A program made the translations under genes and the position numbers. A stretch of DNA of 11,275 nucleotides, from positions 1 through 11,275 of the forward strand of contig RHFA01000169.1 in assembly GCA_003724275.1 (NCBI GenBank). The letters are read 5' to 3'. The notes below the pieces were generated by a model. That model was given only the letters and a program-made list of their open reading frames with translations, did not search any database and was not told the origin of the DNA. Shown one piece after another: positions 1 to 6,180 of the stretch. The stretch comes from Thaumarchaeota archaeon S13 (GTDB lineage Archaea > Thermoproteota > Nitrososphaeria > Nitrososphaerales > Nitrosopumilaceae). The number at the start of each line of letters is the position of its first letter. The stretch's first letter is position 1.

Positions 1-151
1 GCGATATAGCCTTGATGGGGGCGCGCGGGCGCAGTGGCGCCTCCCCCGCCTGGCGGCGCCGGCTGTCCGGGGCGGGCGGCGCGCCGGGGAGGCCGGCCAT
101 CATGTCCCCGGGCGCCCCGCGGCGCCCGCTCGCCGGGGCGGCCCTGGCCGC

Positions 152-706
152 CTACACCCTGCCGCGCGCGTCGCTAAGGCGCCTGTGGTCAACGTCAAGT
201 GTGCCGCTCCTGATGGCGCCCAGGTGATGGCCAACAAGGGCGATTCGCTCCGCAATTTCGTGCTCCTCTCCGAGCTCCGCGCGCAGGATCGTCTCTTCGG
301 CCTCCAGCGCCGACCTGATGGCCCCGTCGTCAAGGTACCGCCGGTATCGCGAGGCGAGCGTGCCAATCCCGCAGTAAAGGCGCTCTAGCGCAGTGCGCAG
401 GCGCGGATCCCCGGGGTGGCCCTCAAGGTCGCCTAGCAGCTCTAGCGTCACCTCGCACATGTGGGCCGCGTGGTCGGCGTCGAGGATCTCCCTGGCCTCT
501 TCGGCCCGGCGAGCCCTTCTCGCCTTGTGCGACTTGTGTATCACGTACGCCATAAAGACGAGTGGCGGCAGGCCGATCAGGATTTCGGAGAGCCCCAGCA
601 ACTTTGGCACCCACAGGATCACCGAGGCCACCATGTAGTACGATGCCCAAACAAGCGCCTCGTGTGCACCTGTCCGTGGCTCGCCAGCCCTCCCTGGGCG
701 GCTCAT
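152..706 (-). CDS. Two-TM membrane protein with helical cytoplasmic tail, unknown function
   Basis: A 184-residue protein that I cannot assign to a family. Two hydrophobic segments (about residues 17-37 and 42-57) are followed at once by a strongly basic stretch (about 58-68, KSHKARRARR), so the C-terminal ~120 residues should face the cytoplasm. That tail is charged, Leu/Glu/Arg-rich and predicted mostly helical. I chose the ATG at 706 because it overlaps the TGA stop of the upstream gene (ATGA), which implies translational coupling; the longer in-frame opening to 865 runs through that gene and is less likely. It is the last gene of the minus-strand group. A short membrane anchor plus a soluble helical domain, coupled to an accessory gene, is a layout often seen for effectors of toxin or defence operons, but that role is inference only. 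Codon use matches the high-GC host. Confidence 0.7.
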   Translation of the reverse strand: MSRPGRAGEPRTGAHEALVWASYYMVASVILWVPKLLGLSEILIGLPPLVFMAYVIHKSHKARRARRAEEAREILDADHAAHMCEVTLELLGDLEGHPGDPRLRTALERLYCGIGTLASRYRRYLDDGAIRSALEAEETILRAELGEEHEIAERIALVGHHLGAIRSGTLDVDHRRLSDARGRV

Positions 707-1311
707 GTCCGTGCCCCGAGATCCCGGAGGCACGCGGCCACGCGGCCAAAGGCGTCCCTGGCCGTGCGCGCGTCGTACTCTATCATGCCTCGCCTTTTGG
801 CAAACTCGGCTCCCGTGCGCCACTTGCTCTTTGGGTGCAGGGCAAACGTGGCGGCCTCTAGCCATTCCGTTTCCCTGCCCGCAACAAGCCTCTCAAACGC
901 CGCCGCCGTGGCCTCGTTTTCGGCGAATGGATCTGTGCCCCCCCTGCCGATTTCAAGCCTGCACAGGTCCATCTCGAGGTCTGACGAGAACGCGCCGTTC
1001 TCCAGTAGGCTAAACTCATACCCAAGGCTGATCCCAAGGCCCTGCGCAATGTGCGCGCACTTTTGGACAATGCGCGCGTCAGCGGGCGCCTTGAGGCTGT
1101 AGCCCTTGCGGAGCGTTCCGTTTTTTGCCAGGCGGGCTACAAACTTCGCCAGGGTTCCCACGCGCTCCTCGACTGAGCTGGGCCCCCCGGGAGTGCCTGG
1201 CGCGTGGCGGGCGTCAATCCGCGATTCCAGCGGGTAGCCGAGAAGCACGTGCGGCACGCCCGGGCTTTCGCCCGGCTCCCCTTGTGGCGCACGCACCCTG
1301 AACTCCTTCAT
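703..1311 (-). CDS. YwgA/SocA-like (Panacea-type) protein
   Basis: A 202-residue protein. Residues about 80-120 show the pattern of the YwgA/SocA-like superfamily: an R-I-V-Q-K helix, a hydrophobic helix ending in GLG, then LGYEFSL, an N-G-A-F-S-S-D-L turn (usually Y-G-P-[FY]-S in relatives), and L-x-x-L. Members of this superfamily include antitoxin or adaptor-like proteins beside toxins and phage genes; the molecular role here is unknown. The stop overlaps the ATG of the downstream two-TM gene, so the two are probably co-translated. The start is uncertain. ATG 1311 is the only Met start in frame, but the frame stays open and looks coding upstream (…ATIIREVLGLLG…) to a TGA near 1427, with no start codon. 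A TATA box and leaderless ATG sit at 1445 in another frame, which suggests a frameshift in the 5' part. Family assignment is moderately sure, the 5' end is not. Confidence 0.65.
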   Translation of the reverse strand: MKEFRVRAPQGEPGESPGVPHVLLGYPLESRIDARHAPGTPGGPSSVEERVGTLAKFVARLAKNGTLRKGYSLKAPADARIVQKCAHIAQGLGISLGYEFSLLENGAFSSDLEMDLCRLEIGRGGTDPFAENEATAAAFERLVAGRETEWLEAATFALHPKSKWRTGAEFAKRRGMIEYDARTARDAFGRVAACLRDLGART

Positions 1312-1445
1312 AACGACCCATGCGCCGCCCGTGCCAAGCAGCCCCAGGACTTCCCTGATGATAGTGGCCGCGCCGGGATCCTGCCGGTGGCCATCTCTGG
1401 CGCGCCGGCCTTTGGTAGTGGGCGTCCGGCTTCAGCTCCGCTCAT
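1308..1445 (-). pseudogene. Probable out-of-frame 5' segment of the YwgA-like gene
   Basis: An ATG at 1445 lies 28 bp below the centre of a TATA-like box (1469-1477), the spacing expected of a leaderless archaeal start. The frame it opens runs 45 codons and stops at 1308, overlapping the start of the YwgA-like gene in a different frame. Between about 1315 and 1370 the YwgA frame has the more host-like codons (ATC ATC AGG GAA GTC CTG GGG CTG). A single frameshift between 1370 and 1445 would join promoter, ATG and gene. Alternatives are a short independent leader ORF, or chance. Confidence 0.35.
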
Positions 1446-1752
1446 GGGCGCGCCTGCCGAGGAATTCCAGTATAACCGTTTGTGGGGCAGCGGCCGCGCC
1501 ATGCGGGCGGGCAGGATTTCGGCCGGAGCCGCCGCACGGAGCCTGCGCAGCCCGGCGTGCCCGTGTCCGGCCATCCCCGGTTTTGGGGCAGCCTGTCGGC
1601 TTCCCGGCCAAAAGGCGGGCTGAGCGCAGGCGGGAGCCCGGGGCGGCCCTGTCTGCGTGGGTTGCCCCATAGGCATATTACCCCCACGCCGCGCCCCGCG
1701 CGCCAAGGTGGCCGAAGTAGACGGAGCCACCCCAGGGGCGGCGGTACCGGGA
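1446..1752. other. Gap between DUF3800 gene and next minus-strand gene, no convincing gene
   Basis: About 300 bases of high-GC sequence. Reading frames are open on both strands only because stop codons are rare; none shows a recognisable domain or host-like codon use throughout. The only element I can support is the TATA box near its low-coordinate end. A second AT-rich spot (GGTAATATG on the minus strand, near 1672-1681) has no well-placed start codon. Confidence 0.5.
1469..1477 (-). promoter_or_regulatory. TATA box, likely for the YwgA-like/two-TM genes
   Basis: The minus strand reads GGTTATACT. Its centre is about 28 bp upstream of the ATG at 1445, and the first five bases after GG match the box in front of the substrate-binding protein gene (GGTTATATG at 8245-8253). 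It is predicted to give a leaderless transcript. Confidence 0.5.
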
Positions 1753-2490
1753 TTACCCGGTCCGCCGTCCCGACTCTATGCGCAGCCCTCCCCGGCTCCC
1801 GTCGGCCCTCGCCTTTTGCCTGATGTCCCCGAACATGCCGCCAAACGCCGCGTCGCCGCCCACGTAACGGTTTATGATATACGCAATCGCGTCGGCGGCC
1901 TGGATCGCGGCACTGGATCGCGAGTCCACAAACTCGATTCCCGTCACGGCGCGCGCTGTTCCGCGGGGCGGCCCCCGTCCTGCCGCGCGCTGTTCCAGCG
2001 CTCTTGACATTGCCAGGCGTCGCCTTTCCCTTACGTTGTCCGATACCACGCGCAGCGTCACCCCGCCCCCCTGTGCCTCTGCAAGCCACTCCAGGCGCTC
2101 CACGAGAATCGCCGTGGCGCGCTCTGCAGTCCTGGCATCCGTGGCGCCGCGTCTGCCCGCCCCCTGCCGCATGATAGAGATTCCAAACAGCGCAATGTCG
2201 CCGTCGCACACGATGGCCACAATCCTGCGCATAATGGACATTTTTTCTTCCGTGGTCAGGGAGCCGGGGGGAGAGCCTCCGCGGTCGTGAAACATGTCCC
2301 CCGCATGAAGCTCCCAGTTTGCCGGGTCGGCTCCAGGGACAAGCTCGAGCTTGAGCCTGCGTATCTTTTCGACGAGGCCAGAGATTGCCGCAGGGCTTCC
2401 CGCCATGCACGCGAGCACAAATCGGCCCTGCCCGCCACTGGCATCAAGCCGGCTGCCCGATTCGTCGACATGGGCGTCCCACCTTGGCAT
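1753..2490 (-). CDS. DUF3800 family protein
   Basis: A 245-residue protein with the hallmarks of DUF3800 (PF12686), whose members are predicted to have an RNase H-like fold. The N-terminus has V-D-E-S-G (D9, E10, S11) followed by a hydrophobic strand (FVLACMA). W-E-L-H-A lies at about 59-63, an Asp (D151) follows the strand VTLRVVS, and the C-terminal Q-A-A-D-A-I-A-Y-I-I-N-R motif spans 197-208. Spacing and acidic residues fit a metal-dependent nuclease-like active site, but activity is not shown for the family in general. DUF3800 genes recur in accessory and defence neighbourhoods. I chose ATG 2490 because DESG begins nine residues in, as usual for the family. An in-frame TGA (2497-2499) closes the frame just upstream, so no longer form exists. 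It is separated by ~300 bp from the next minus-strand gene, which has its own TATA box. Confidence 0.85.
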   Translation of the reverse strand: MPRWDAHVDESGSRLDASGGQGRFVLACMAGSPAAISGLVEKIRRLKLELVPGADPANWELHAGDMFHDRGGSPPGSLTTEEKMSIMRRIVAIVCDGDIALFGISIMRQGAGRRGATDARTAERATAILVERLEWLAEAQGGGVTLRVVSDNVRERRRLAMSRALEQRAAGRGPPRGTARAVTGIEFVDSRSSAAIQAADAIAYIINRYVGGDAAFGGMFGDIRQKARADGSRGGLRIESGRRTG

Positions 2491-2496
2491 TGTGGC

Positions 2497-2550
2497 TCAG
2501 GCCCCTCCCCCAAGGCGCGCGATCATGATCGCTGCTGCCCCTCTGGACAT
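2497..2550 (-). other. Short leader ORF (17 codons) ahead of the DUF3800 gene
   Basis: An ATG at 2550 is about 26 bp below a TATA-like box (2573-2578), so it would be a leaderless start. It opens 17 codons and ends at a TGA that lies two codons before the DUF3800 ATG in the same frame. It is either a leader peptide or uORF, or the stop is a nonsense change that shortened the gene. Confidence 0.3.
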
Positions 2551-2572
2551 CGCGGGGGGACCGCGCCGCCGG

Positions 2573-2578
2573 GATATG
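2573..2578 (-). promoter_or_regulatory. TATA-like box for the DUF3800 gene
   Basis: The minus strand reads CATATC within CCACATATCCC. It lies about 26 bp above ATG 2550 and about 85 bp above the DUF3800 start, so the mRNA would carry a ~60-nt leader. Confidence 0.4.
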
Positions 2579-2588
2579 TGGTGATCCC

Positions 2589-2603
2589 GTGAAAAATGTT
2601 CAC
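2589..2603. promoter_or_regulatory. Inverted repeat, possible operator
   Basis: GTGAA-N5-TTCAC is a perfect 5-bp inverted repeat in an otherwise GC-rich intergenic stretch. It lies just upstream of the DUF3800 TATA-like box and between the divergent DUF3800 and three-TM protein genes. The size suits a dimeric regulator. No direct evidence of binding; arms this short can arise by chance. Confidence 0.3.
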
Positions 2604-2727
2604 AAGACGGATCGTTTGGCTCGACCCCGGATGCGATCGCCGGCGCGGCGCACGGGGGTTTCCTGGCCAGGGCAGGGCGCGGCCCCCGCGCCGAATGCGC
2701 CGGCGCGGGTGCGGGCGCGCCCAAGGG

Positions 2728-2734
2728 TTTTAAG
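2728..2734 (+). promoter_or_regulatory. TATA box of the EMC6-like/cbi gene group
   Basis: TTTTAAG is centred about 28 bp before the TTG start at 2759, implying a leaderless transcript that can run into cbiT. Confidence 0.55.
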
Positions 2735-2758
2735 CTAGGCGCGGCGGCGCGCGCCGCG

Positions 2759-3217
2759 TTGGCTAGGCACAAGAGGCCAGAGGGGCGGCGCGGCGGCGAT
2801 CCCGGCGCGGCCGGGCAGGGCGCGCCCGAGCCTGCCGCCGGGACCCCGCCGGGGCCGGCCGAGGGCGGGGCCGGCGCGGCGTCCGCCGAGGCCGCCGAGA
2901 GGAGCCGCAAGCTCAACTTTCTCTTTTGGCTGAGGGTCGGCCTTGCCGTGGCCGCCGGCTCGGCGGCGACGTTCCTCTTTGAGGGGGTTGCCGGCGAGGA
3001 GCGGCGCTGGGCGTCGATCGCGTTCATGATCGCCGTCTTTTTCGGGTCGATAATATTTGCAAAGACCATGAACCTGCGCCTGCCCGCCTCTGACAGGAAA
3101 AAGATCGTCACGCAGGGGATCGGCAGCTATGTCTTTATCTACCTGTTCATGTGGATCGTGAGCTATACGTTCGTAAACCTGCCCGAGGAAGGCGGCCTCG
3201 GCACGCCCTTTGGGTGA
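2759..3217 (+). CDS. Three-TM membrane protein, EMC6-like (tentative)
   Basis: A 152-residue protein starting at TTG. The first ~48 residues are Gly/Ala/Pro-rich, polar and probably disordered. Three membrane spans follow at about 54-75 (LNFLFWLRVGLAVAAG…), 84-104 and 118-140. The end of span 2 to span 3 (DRKKIVTQGIGSYVFIYLFM, then WIVSYTFV) recalls the last helix of EMC6 (GG-x-x-x-Y-x-x-F-W-x-x-x-Y), and the size and three-helix topology agree with archaeal EMC6-like proteins. EMC6 belongs to the eukaryotic ER membrane insertase complex; the archaeal role is not settled, so a job in membrane-protein insertion is inference. TTG 2759 is chosen because it sits ~28 bp below a TATA box. Its TGA overlaps the GTG start of cbiT, so it is translationally coupled to a B12 gene with no obvious functional link. 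Confidence 0.75.
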   Translation: MARHKRPEGRRGGDPGAAGQGAPEPAAGTPPGPAEGGAGAASAEAAERSRKLNFLFWLRVGLAVAAGSAATFLFEGVAGEERRWASIAFMIAVFFGSIIFAKTMNLRLPASDRKKIVTQGIGSYVFIYLFMWIVSYTFVNLPEEGGLGTPFG

Positions 3218-3822
3218 GGCGGGCCTTGTGGGCCGCGAGGACGCCGGGAATCCCCGACGGCGAGTTTGAGCGCGACGAGGGCGTCCCCATAACAAAGGAG
3301 GAGGTCCGCGCGATCCAGGTCTCAAAGGCGAGGATCCGGCAGGGCGCGACGGTCATTGACGTGGGCTGCGGGAGCGGCTCGGTCACCGTCGAGGCTGCCC
3401 TGCAGGCCGGCGAGGGCGCCGTGGTCCACGCGATCGACTCGGACGCGCGCGCCGTGGCCCTGACAAGGTCAAACCTCGCGCGCTTTGGTGTCGCCGCCGA
3501 GGTCCACCACGCCGACGCGCGCGAGTGCCTGCCGCAGATGCCCGAGGCCGACGCGATCCTCGTCGGCGGGATGGGCGGCGCGACGGCCGAGGTCCTGGGC
3601 CTCTGCGCGGGCCGCCTGCGCGCCGGCGGGCGCGTCGTCGTGGGGACCATACTCGTCGAGACGCTCGCCGACACGCTTGCTGCCGTGCGCGGCCTGCCCC
3701 TCGAGGGCCTCGACATCACGCAGGTGACCATCGCAAAGAGCCGCGAGACTCCGGCCGGCACGATGATGCTCGCCAGAAACCCCGTCACCATAGTCTCGGC
3801 GTCGCGCGCGGGGGCGCCCTAG
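3214..3822 (+). CDS. cbiT: Cobalt-precorrin-6B C15-methyltransferase (decarboxylating), CbiT
   Basis: A 202-residue class I SAM-dependent methyltransferase of the CbiT type. In the anaerobic B12 pathway CbiT methylates C15 and removes the C12 acetate carboxyl of cobalt-precorrin-6B in the cytoplasm. Family signs: P-G-I-P-D-x-E-F (11-18) and P-I-T-K-E-E-V-R (25-32) at the N-terminus, motif I VIDVGCGSGSVTVE (47-60), an acidic IDSD after strand 2 (74-77), AILVGGMGG (114-122), and a C-terminal P-A-G-T-M-M-L. Length is usual for stand-alone CbiT. I chose GTG 3214: it overlaps the TGA of the preceding gene (GTGA) and puts the conserved PGIPD at residue 11. A longer ATG start at 3151 would overlap the upstream gene by 67 bp and add an unconserved basic stretch. 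cbiL follows after 32 bp. Confidence 0.92.
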   Translation: MRRALWAARTPGIPDGEFERDEGVPITKEEVRAIQVSKARIRQGATVIDVGCGSGSVTVEAALQAGEGAVVHAIDSDARAVALTRSNLARFGVAAEVHHADARECLPQMPEADAILVGGMGGATAEVLGLCAGRLRAGGRVVVGTILVETLADTLAAVRGLPLEGLDITQVTIAKSRETPAGTMMLARNPVTIVSASRAGAP

Positions 3823-3830
3823 GCTTAATT
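3823..3830 (+). promoter_or_regulatory. Possible internal TATA box before cbiL
   Basis: GCTTAATT directly follows the cbiT stop and is centred about 28 bp before the cbiL ATG, the same spacing as the other promoters here. It could give cbiL-cbiF a transcript of their own. Confidence 0.35.
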
Positions 3831-3854
3831 GGGGGCGTCCGGGGCCGGCGCGCG

Positions 3855-4586
3855 ATGGCTCGGCTGACTGCGATCGGGTGCGGCCCCGGCGATCCGGACC
3901 TCATCACGATAAAGGCCAAAAAGGCCATCGACGCGGCGAGGACCATACTCTGCCCCGCCTCGCGCGAGGACCGCCCGAGCATCGCGCTCTCCATAGCGAG
4001 GCCCCTCATAGACCCCGCGAGGGGCCAGAGGGTCGTCAAGCTCGTCTTTCCGATGACGCGCGACCCCGCGGTCCTCGAGGAGACGTGGGACCGCAACGCC
4101 GAGGAGATGGCCCGCGAGGTCGAGGCCGCCGGCAGCGCCGTCTACCTCACCGTCGGCGACCCCTACCTGTACAGCACGTGGATGTACCTCCACGCGCGCC
4201 TCTCCAGGGACCACCCCGAGATAGAGATAGACGTCGTGCCGGGCATCGTCTCGGCGTTCATGTTTGCCTCCAGGGCCGGCATGAGCCTCGCCGAGGGCGC
4301 CGAAAAGCTGACCATCGTGCCCTCGTGCTATGACCTCACGCAGGTCCGCGAGCTCGCGAGGAGCTCGGACACGATGGTCTTTTTAAAGGACGGGCAGTAC
4401 TTTGGGCAGGTCATCGAGCTGCTCCGCGAGGCCGGCTATGCGCCAGACTCGCCGCTTGCCATAGGCCAGGACCTCGGGACCGAGCGCGAGCGCGTCACAA
4501 AGACCACGCTAGGCGAGGTCGACGCCGACACGTCGCAGATGCGCTACTTTTCGATACTCATGGTGAGGCGCGCGCGCAATGGTTGA
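3855..4586 (+). CDS. cbiL: Precorrin-2/cobalt-factor II C20-methyltransferase, CbiL
   Basis: A 243-residue class III (tetrapyrrole) methyltransferase that adds a methyl group from SAM to C20 of cobalt-factor II (or precorrin-2) in cobalamin synthesis. Visible motifs: N-terminal GCGPGDPDLIT (8-18), the long FPMTRD segment, LTVGDPYLYSTW (98-109) and VPGIVSA (128-134), which line the SAM pocket. The T-V-G-D-P-x-x-Y-S-T pattern separates CbiL/CobI from CbiF (G-D-P-S-I-Y-G) and CbiH. Length is typical. ATG 3855 is chosen because the family N-terminus begins three residues later; the frame is open further upstream only inside cbiT. Its last 8 bases overlap cbiF, so translation of the two is likely coupled. 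Confidence 0.92.
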   Translation: MARLTAIGCGPGDPDLITIKAKKAIDAARTILCPASREDRPSIALSIARPLIDPARGQRVVKLVFPMTRDPAVLEETWDRNAEEMAREVEAAGSAVYLTVGDPYLYSTWMYLHARLSRDHPEIEIDVVPGIVSAFMFASRAGMSLAEGAEKLTIVPSCYDLTQVRELARSSDTMVFLKDGQYFGQVIELLREAGYAPDSPLAIGQDLGTERERVTKTTLGEVDADTSQMRYFSILMVRRARNG

Positions 4587-5334
4587 CTTTGTGGGGTGCG
4601 GGCCCGGCGCGCCGGACCTCATTACCGTGAGGGCCAGGGAGGCCCTAGAGCGCGCCGAGGTCGTCGTCTATTCTGGCTCGCTCGTGCCAGAGGGCATACT
4701 CGCGATGTGCGGGGGCGCGCGCATGCACGACGCCTCGGGGATGGTCCGCGAGGAGATTACGCGCATACTCGCCGACGGCGCGCGCGCGGGCCTGCGCACG
4801 GTCCGCCTGCATGACGGGGACCCCTCGATATACGGGGCCGTGCGCGAGCAGGTCGACGCGCTGGCCGCCGAGGGCATAGAGTCGAGGATTGTGCCCGGCG
4901 TGACGTCGTTTCTTGCCGCCGCCGCGGCCCTAGGCACGCAGCTCACGCTGCCTGGCGTGACGCAGACGATCATACTCACGCGCGTCGAGAGGAGGACCGA
5001 GGTGCCCGAGCGCGAGCGCGTGCGCTCGCTTGCGTCGCATGGCGCGACGATGGTCTTTTACCTGAGCGTCCACCTCCTCGAGACGATCGTCGCCGAGTCC
5101 CTCGCCGGCGGCTATGCGCCGACGACGCCGGCGGCCGTCGTGTACCGCGCGAGCTGGGACGACGAGCGCGTGGTCAAGGGGACGCTGGAGGACATTGCGC
5201 GCCTTGCGCGCGAGGCGGGCATAACGAGGACGGCGATCGTCATCGTCGGCGACGCCGTGGCCCCGTCGTCGTACGAGTTTTCGCGCCTATATGACGCGTC
5301 CTTTGGGCACGGCTACCGCAGGGCGCGAACCTAG
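4579..5334 (+). CDS. cbiF: Cobalt-precorrin-4 C11-methyltransferase, CbiF
   Basis: A 251-residue class III methyltransferase that methylates C11 of cobalt-precorrin-4, the step that precedes extrusion of the ring carbon C20. Diagnostic motifs: GCGPGAPDLIT (6-16), VYSGSLVPEGIL (30-41), LHDGDPSIYGA (77-87), VPGVTSFLAAAAALG (105-119) and TQTIILTR (128-135). YSGSLV and GDPSIYGA are characteristic of CbiF/CobM rather than CbiL or CbiH. Length is typical. The ATG overlaps cbiL by 8 bp. The stop TAG shares a CTAG palindrome with the stop of the convergent racemase-like gene, so no room exists for a separate terminator. The remaining cbi genes are not in the window and must lie elsewhere. Confidence 0.92.
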   Translation: MVDFVGCGPGAPDLITVRAREALERAEVVVYSGSLVPEGILAMCGGARMHDASGMVREEITRILADGARAGLRTVRLHDGDPSIYGAVREQVDALAAEGIESRIVPGVTSFLAAAAALGTQLTLPGVTQTIILTRVERRTEVPERERVRSLASHGATMVFYLSVHLLETIVAESLAGGYAPTTPAAVVYRASWDDERVVKGTLEDIARLAREAGITRTAIVIVGDAVAPSSYEFSRLYDASFGHGYRRART

Positions 5335-6089
5335 AGCGCGCTGACGGCGTGGGGCATCCCGAGGCGCGCCAGGTCGGCCTCGAGGCGCGCCGGCGCTGAT
5401 GTCGCGTACACGGCAAGCGTCGGCGGGCCGCGCGCCGTCCCCACGATGCGCGCCACGCGCGCGGCCACGGCGGCGGCGGGATCCACAAACGTGACGTGCG
5501 GCATTGTTCGGCGCAGGAGCGGGCGGAGGAGGGGCAGGTGCGTGCTCGAGAGCGTCGCGGCGTCGATCGACCTGCGCTCAAAGGGCCCGCGCAGCGTGTC
5601 GCGTATGGCCTCGACGCAGCGCGGCCTCTGCGTGAGAAACCGCGTGCGCTCGACGATATCGACTAGGGCCGAGGCGTCAATGCGGGCAACGTCGCAGCGC
5701 ATCCCCGCCGTCTCCTGCCGGACGTGGCGCGCCAGCGCGCCGCTGCGGGCCGCCGAGCGCGTCGCGAGGACCGCGACGCTGCGCGTCCTCGAGGCCCGGG
5801 CCGCGGCGCGGACCGGCGGCAGGACCCCGACCGTCCGGCCCCCGAGGGCCTCGGGGACCAGCAGCGAGGGCGTGTTGGAGCCCACGACGATGGCGTCGGG
5901 GGCAAACCCCTCGCGGAGGGTCTCGATGCTGCGCGAGACGGCCTCGCGGAGGCGCCGCACGGGCATGGCCCCATAGGGGTAGCTCCGGCGGTCGGCGAGG
6001 TATATGACCTCCCCGCGCGTGGCCCGCATGAGGGGCCCCACGAGGGAGAGCGACCCGAGGCCCGAGTCAAATACCGCCACGCGCGCCAC
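5331..6089 (-). CDS. Asp/Glu racemase-family protein lacking both catalytic cysteines
   Basis: A 252-residue member of the aspartate/glutamate racemase superfamily, MurI-like. Matching landmarks: V-F-D-S-G-L-G-S-L-S (6-15), Y-L-A-D-R-R-S-Y-P-Y-G (30-40), VVGSNTPS (68-75) and TLSSTHLPLL (179-188), in the order and spacing of glutamate racemase. MurI has cysteines in the last two motifs (CNTAS and GCTH) that abstract and donate the alpha proton. Here both are serine (S71, S182), encoded by TCC and AGC, so neither change reflects frame trouble. The protein is unlikely to be a normal cofactor-free racemase; a binding role or different lyase/isomerase chemistry is possible. Archaea have no murein, which already argues against MurI function. 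Start GTG 6089 is about 24 bp from an AT-rich TATA element. The gene ends tail-to-tail on cbiF and is divergent from cdvB. Confidence 0.85.
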   Translation of the reverse strand: MARVAVFDSGLGSLSLVGPLMRATRGEVIYLADRRSYPYGAMPVRRLREAVSRSIETLREGFAPDAIVVGSNTPSLLVPEALGGRTVGVLPPVRAAARASRTRSVAVLATRSAARSGALARHVRQETAGMRCDVARIDASALVDIVERTRFLTQRPRCVEAIRDTLRGPFERRSIDAATLSSTHLPLLRPLLRRTMPHVTFVDPAAAVAARVARIVGTARGPPTLAVYATSAPARLEADLARLGMPHAVSAL

Positions 6090-6108
6090 GCGCGCGCGGG
6101 CCCAAGTC

Positions 6109-6118
6109 AGCTAATTTT
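6109..6118 (-). promoter_or_regulatory. TATA box of the racemase-like gene
   Basis: The minus strand reads CTAAAATTAG, a palindromic AT-rich block centred about 24-25 bp upstream of GTG 6089, consistent with a leaderless start. Confidence 0.5.
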
Positions 6119-6131
6119 AGCCTACAGTTGA

Positions 6132-6140
6132 TCTAAATAA
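6132..6140 (+). promoter_or_regulatory. TATA box of the CdvB-like gene
   Basis: CTAAATAAA lies about 45 bp before ATG 6181, which would give a leader of roughly 19 nt. A weaker GTTAAGA at about 6150 would fit a leaderless start instead. It sits only ~15 bp from the divergent racemase-gene TATA box, so the two promoters may interfere. Confidence 0.45.
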
Positions 6141-6180
6141 ACACCGGCCGTTAAGAGCTGCTGCCCCCAACTCCGGCGCA

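Noticed and set aside
12..1102. Plus-strand open frames opposite the two-TM and YwgA-like genes
   Set aside because: They are long only because stops are rare in GC-rich DNA; no domain and no promoter, and the minus-strand genes have family or membrane features.
1507..1520. Match to the tRNA-Pro 3' end (GGCAGGATTT) as a possible attachment-site copy
   Set aside because: Only ten bases, far from the island border and in different flanking sequence; likely chance.
3151..3213. ATG 3151 as cbiT start
   Set aside because: It adds 21 unconserved residues and a 67-bp overlap with the upstream gene; GTG 3214 matches the family N-terminus and a GTGA coupling.
5446..6070. Long open frames opposite and within the racemase-like gene
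   Set aside because: Arg/Pro/Ala-rich shadow translations; the racemase frame has the conserved motifs.
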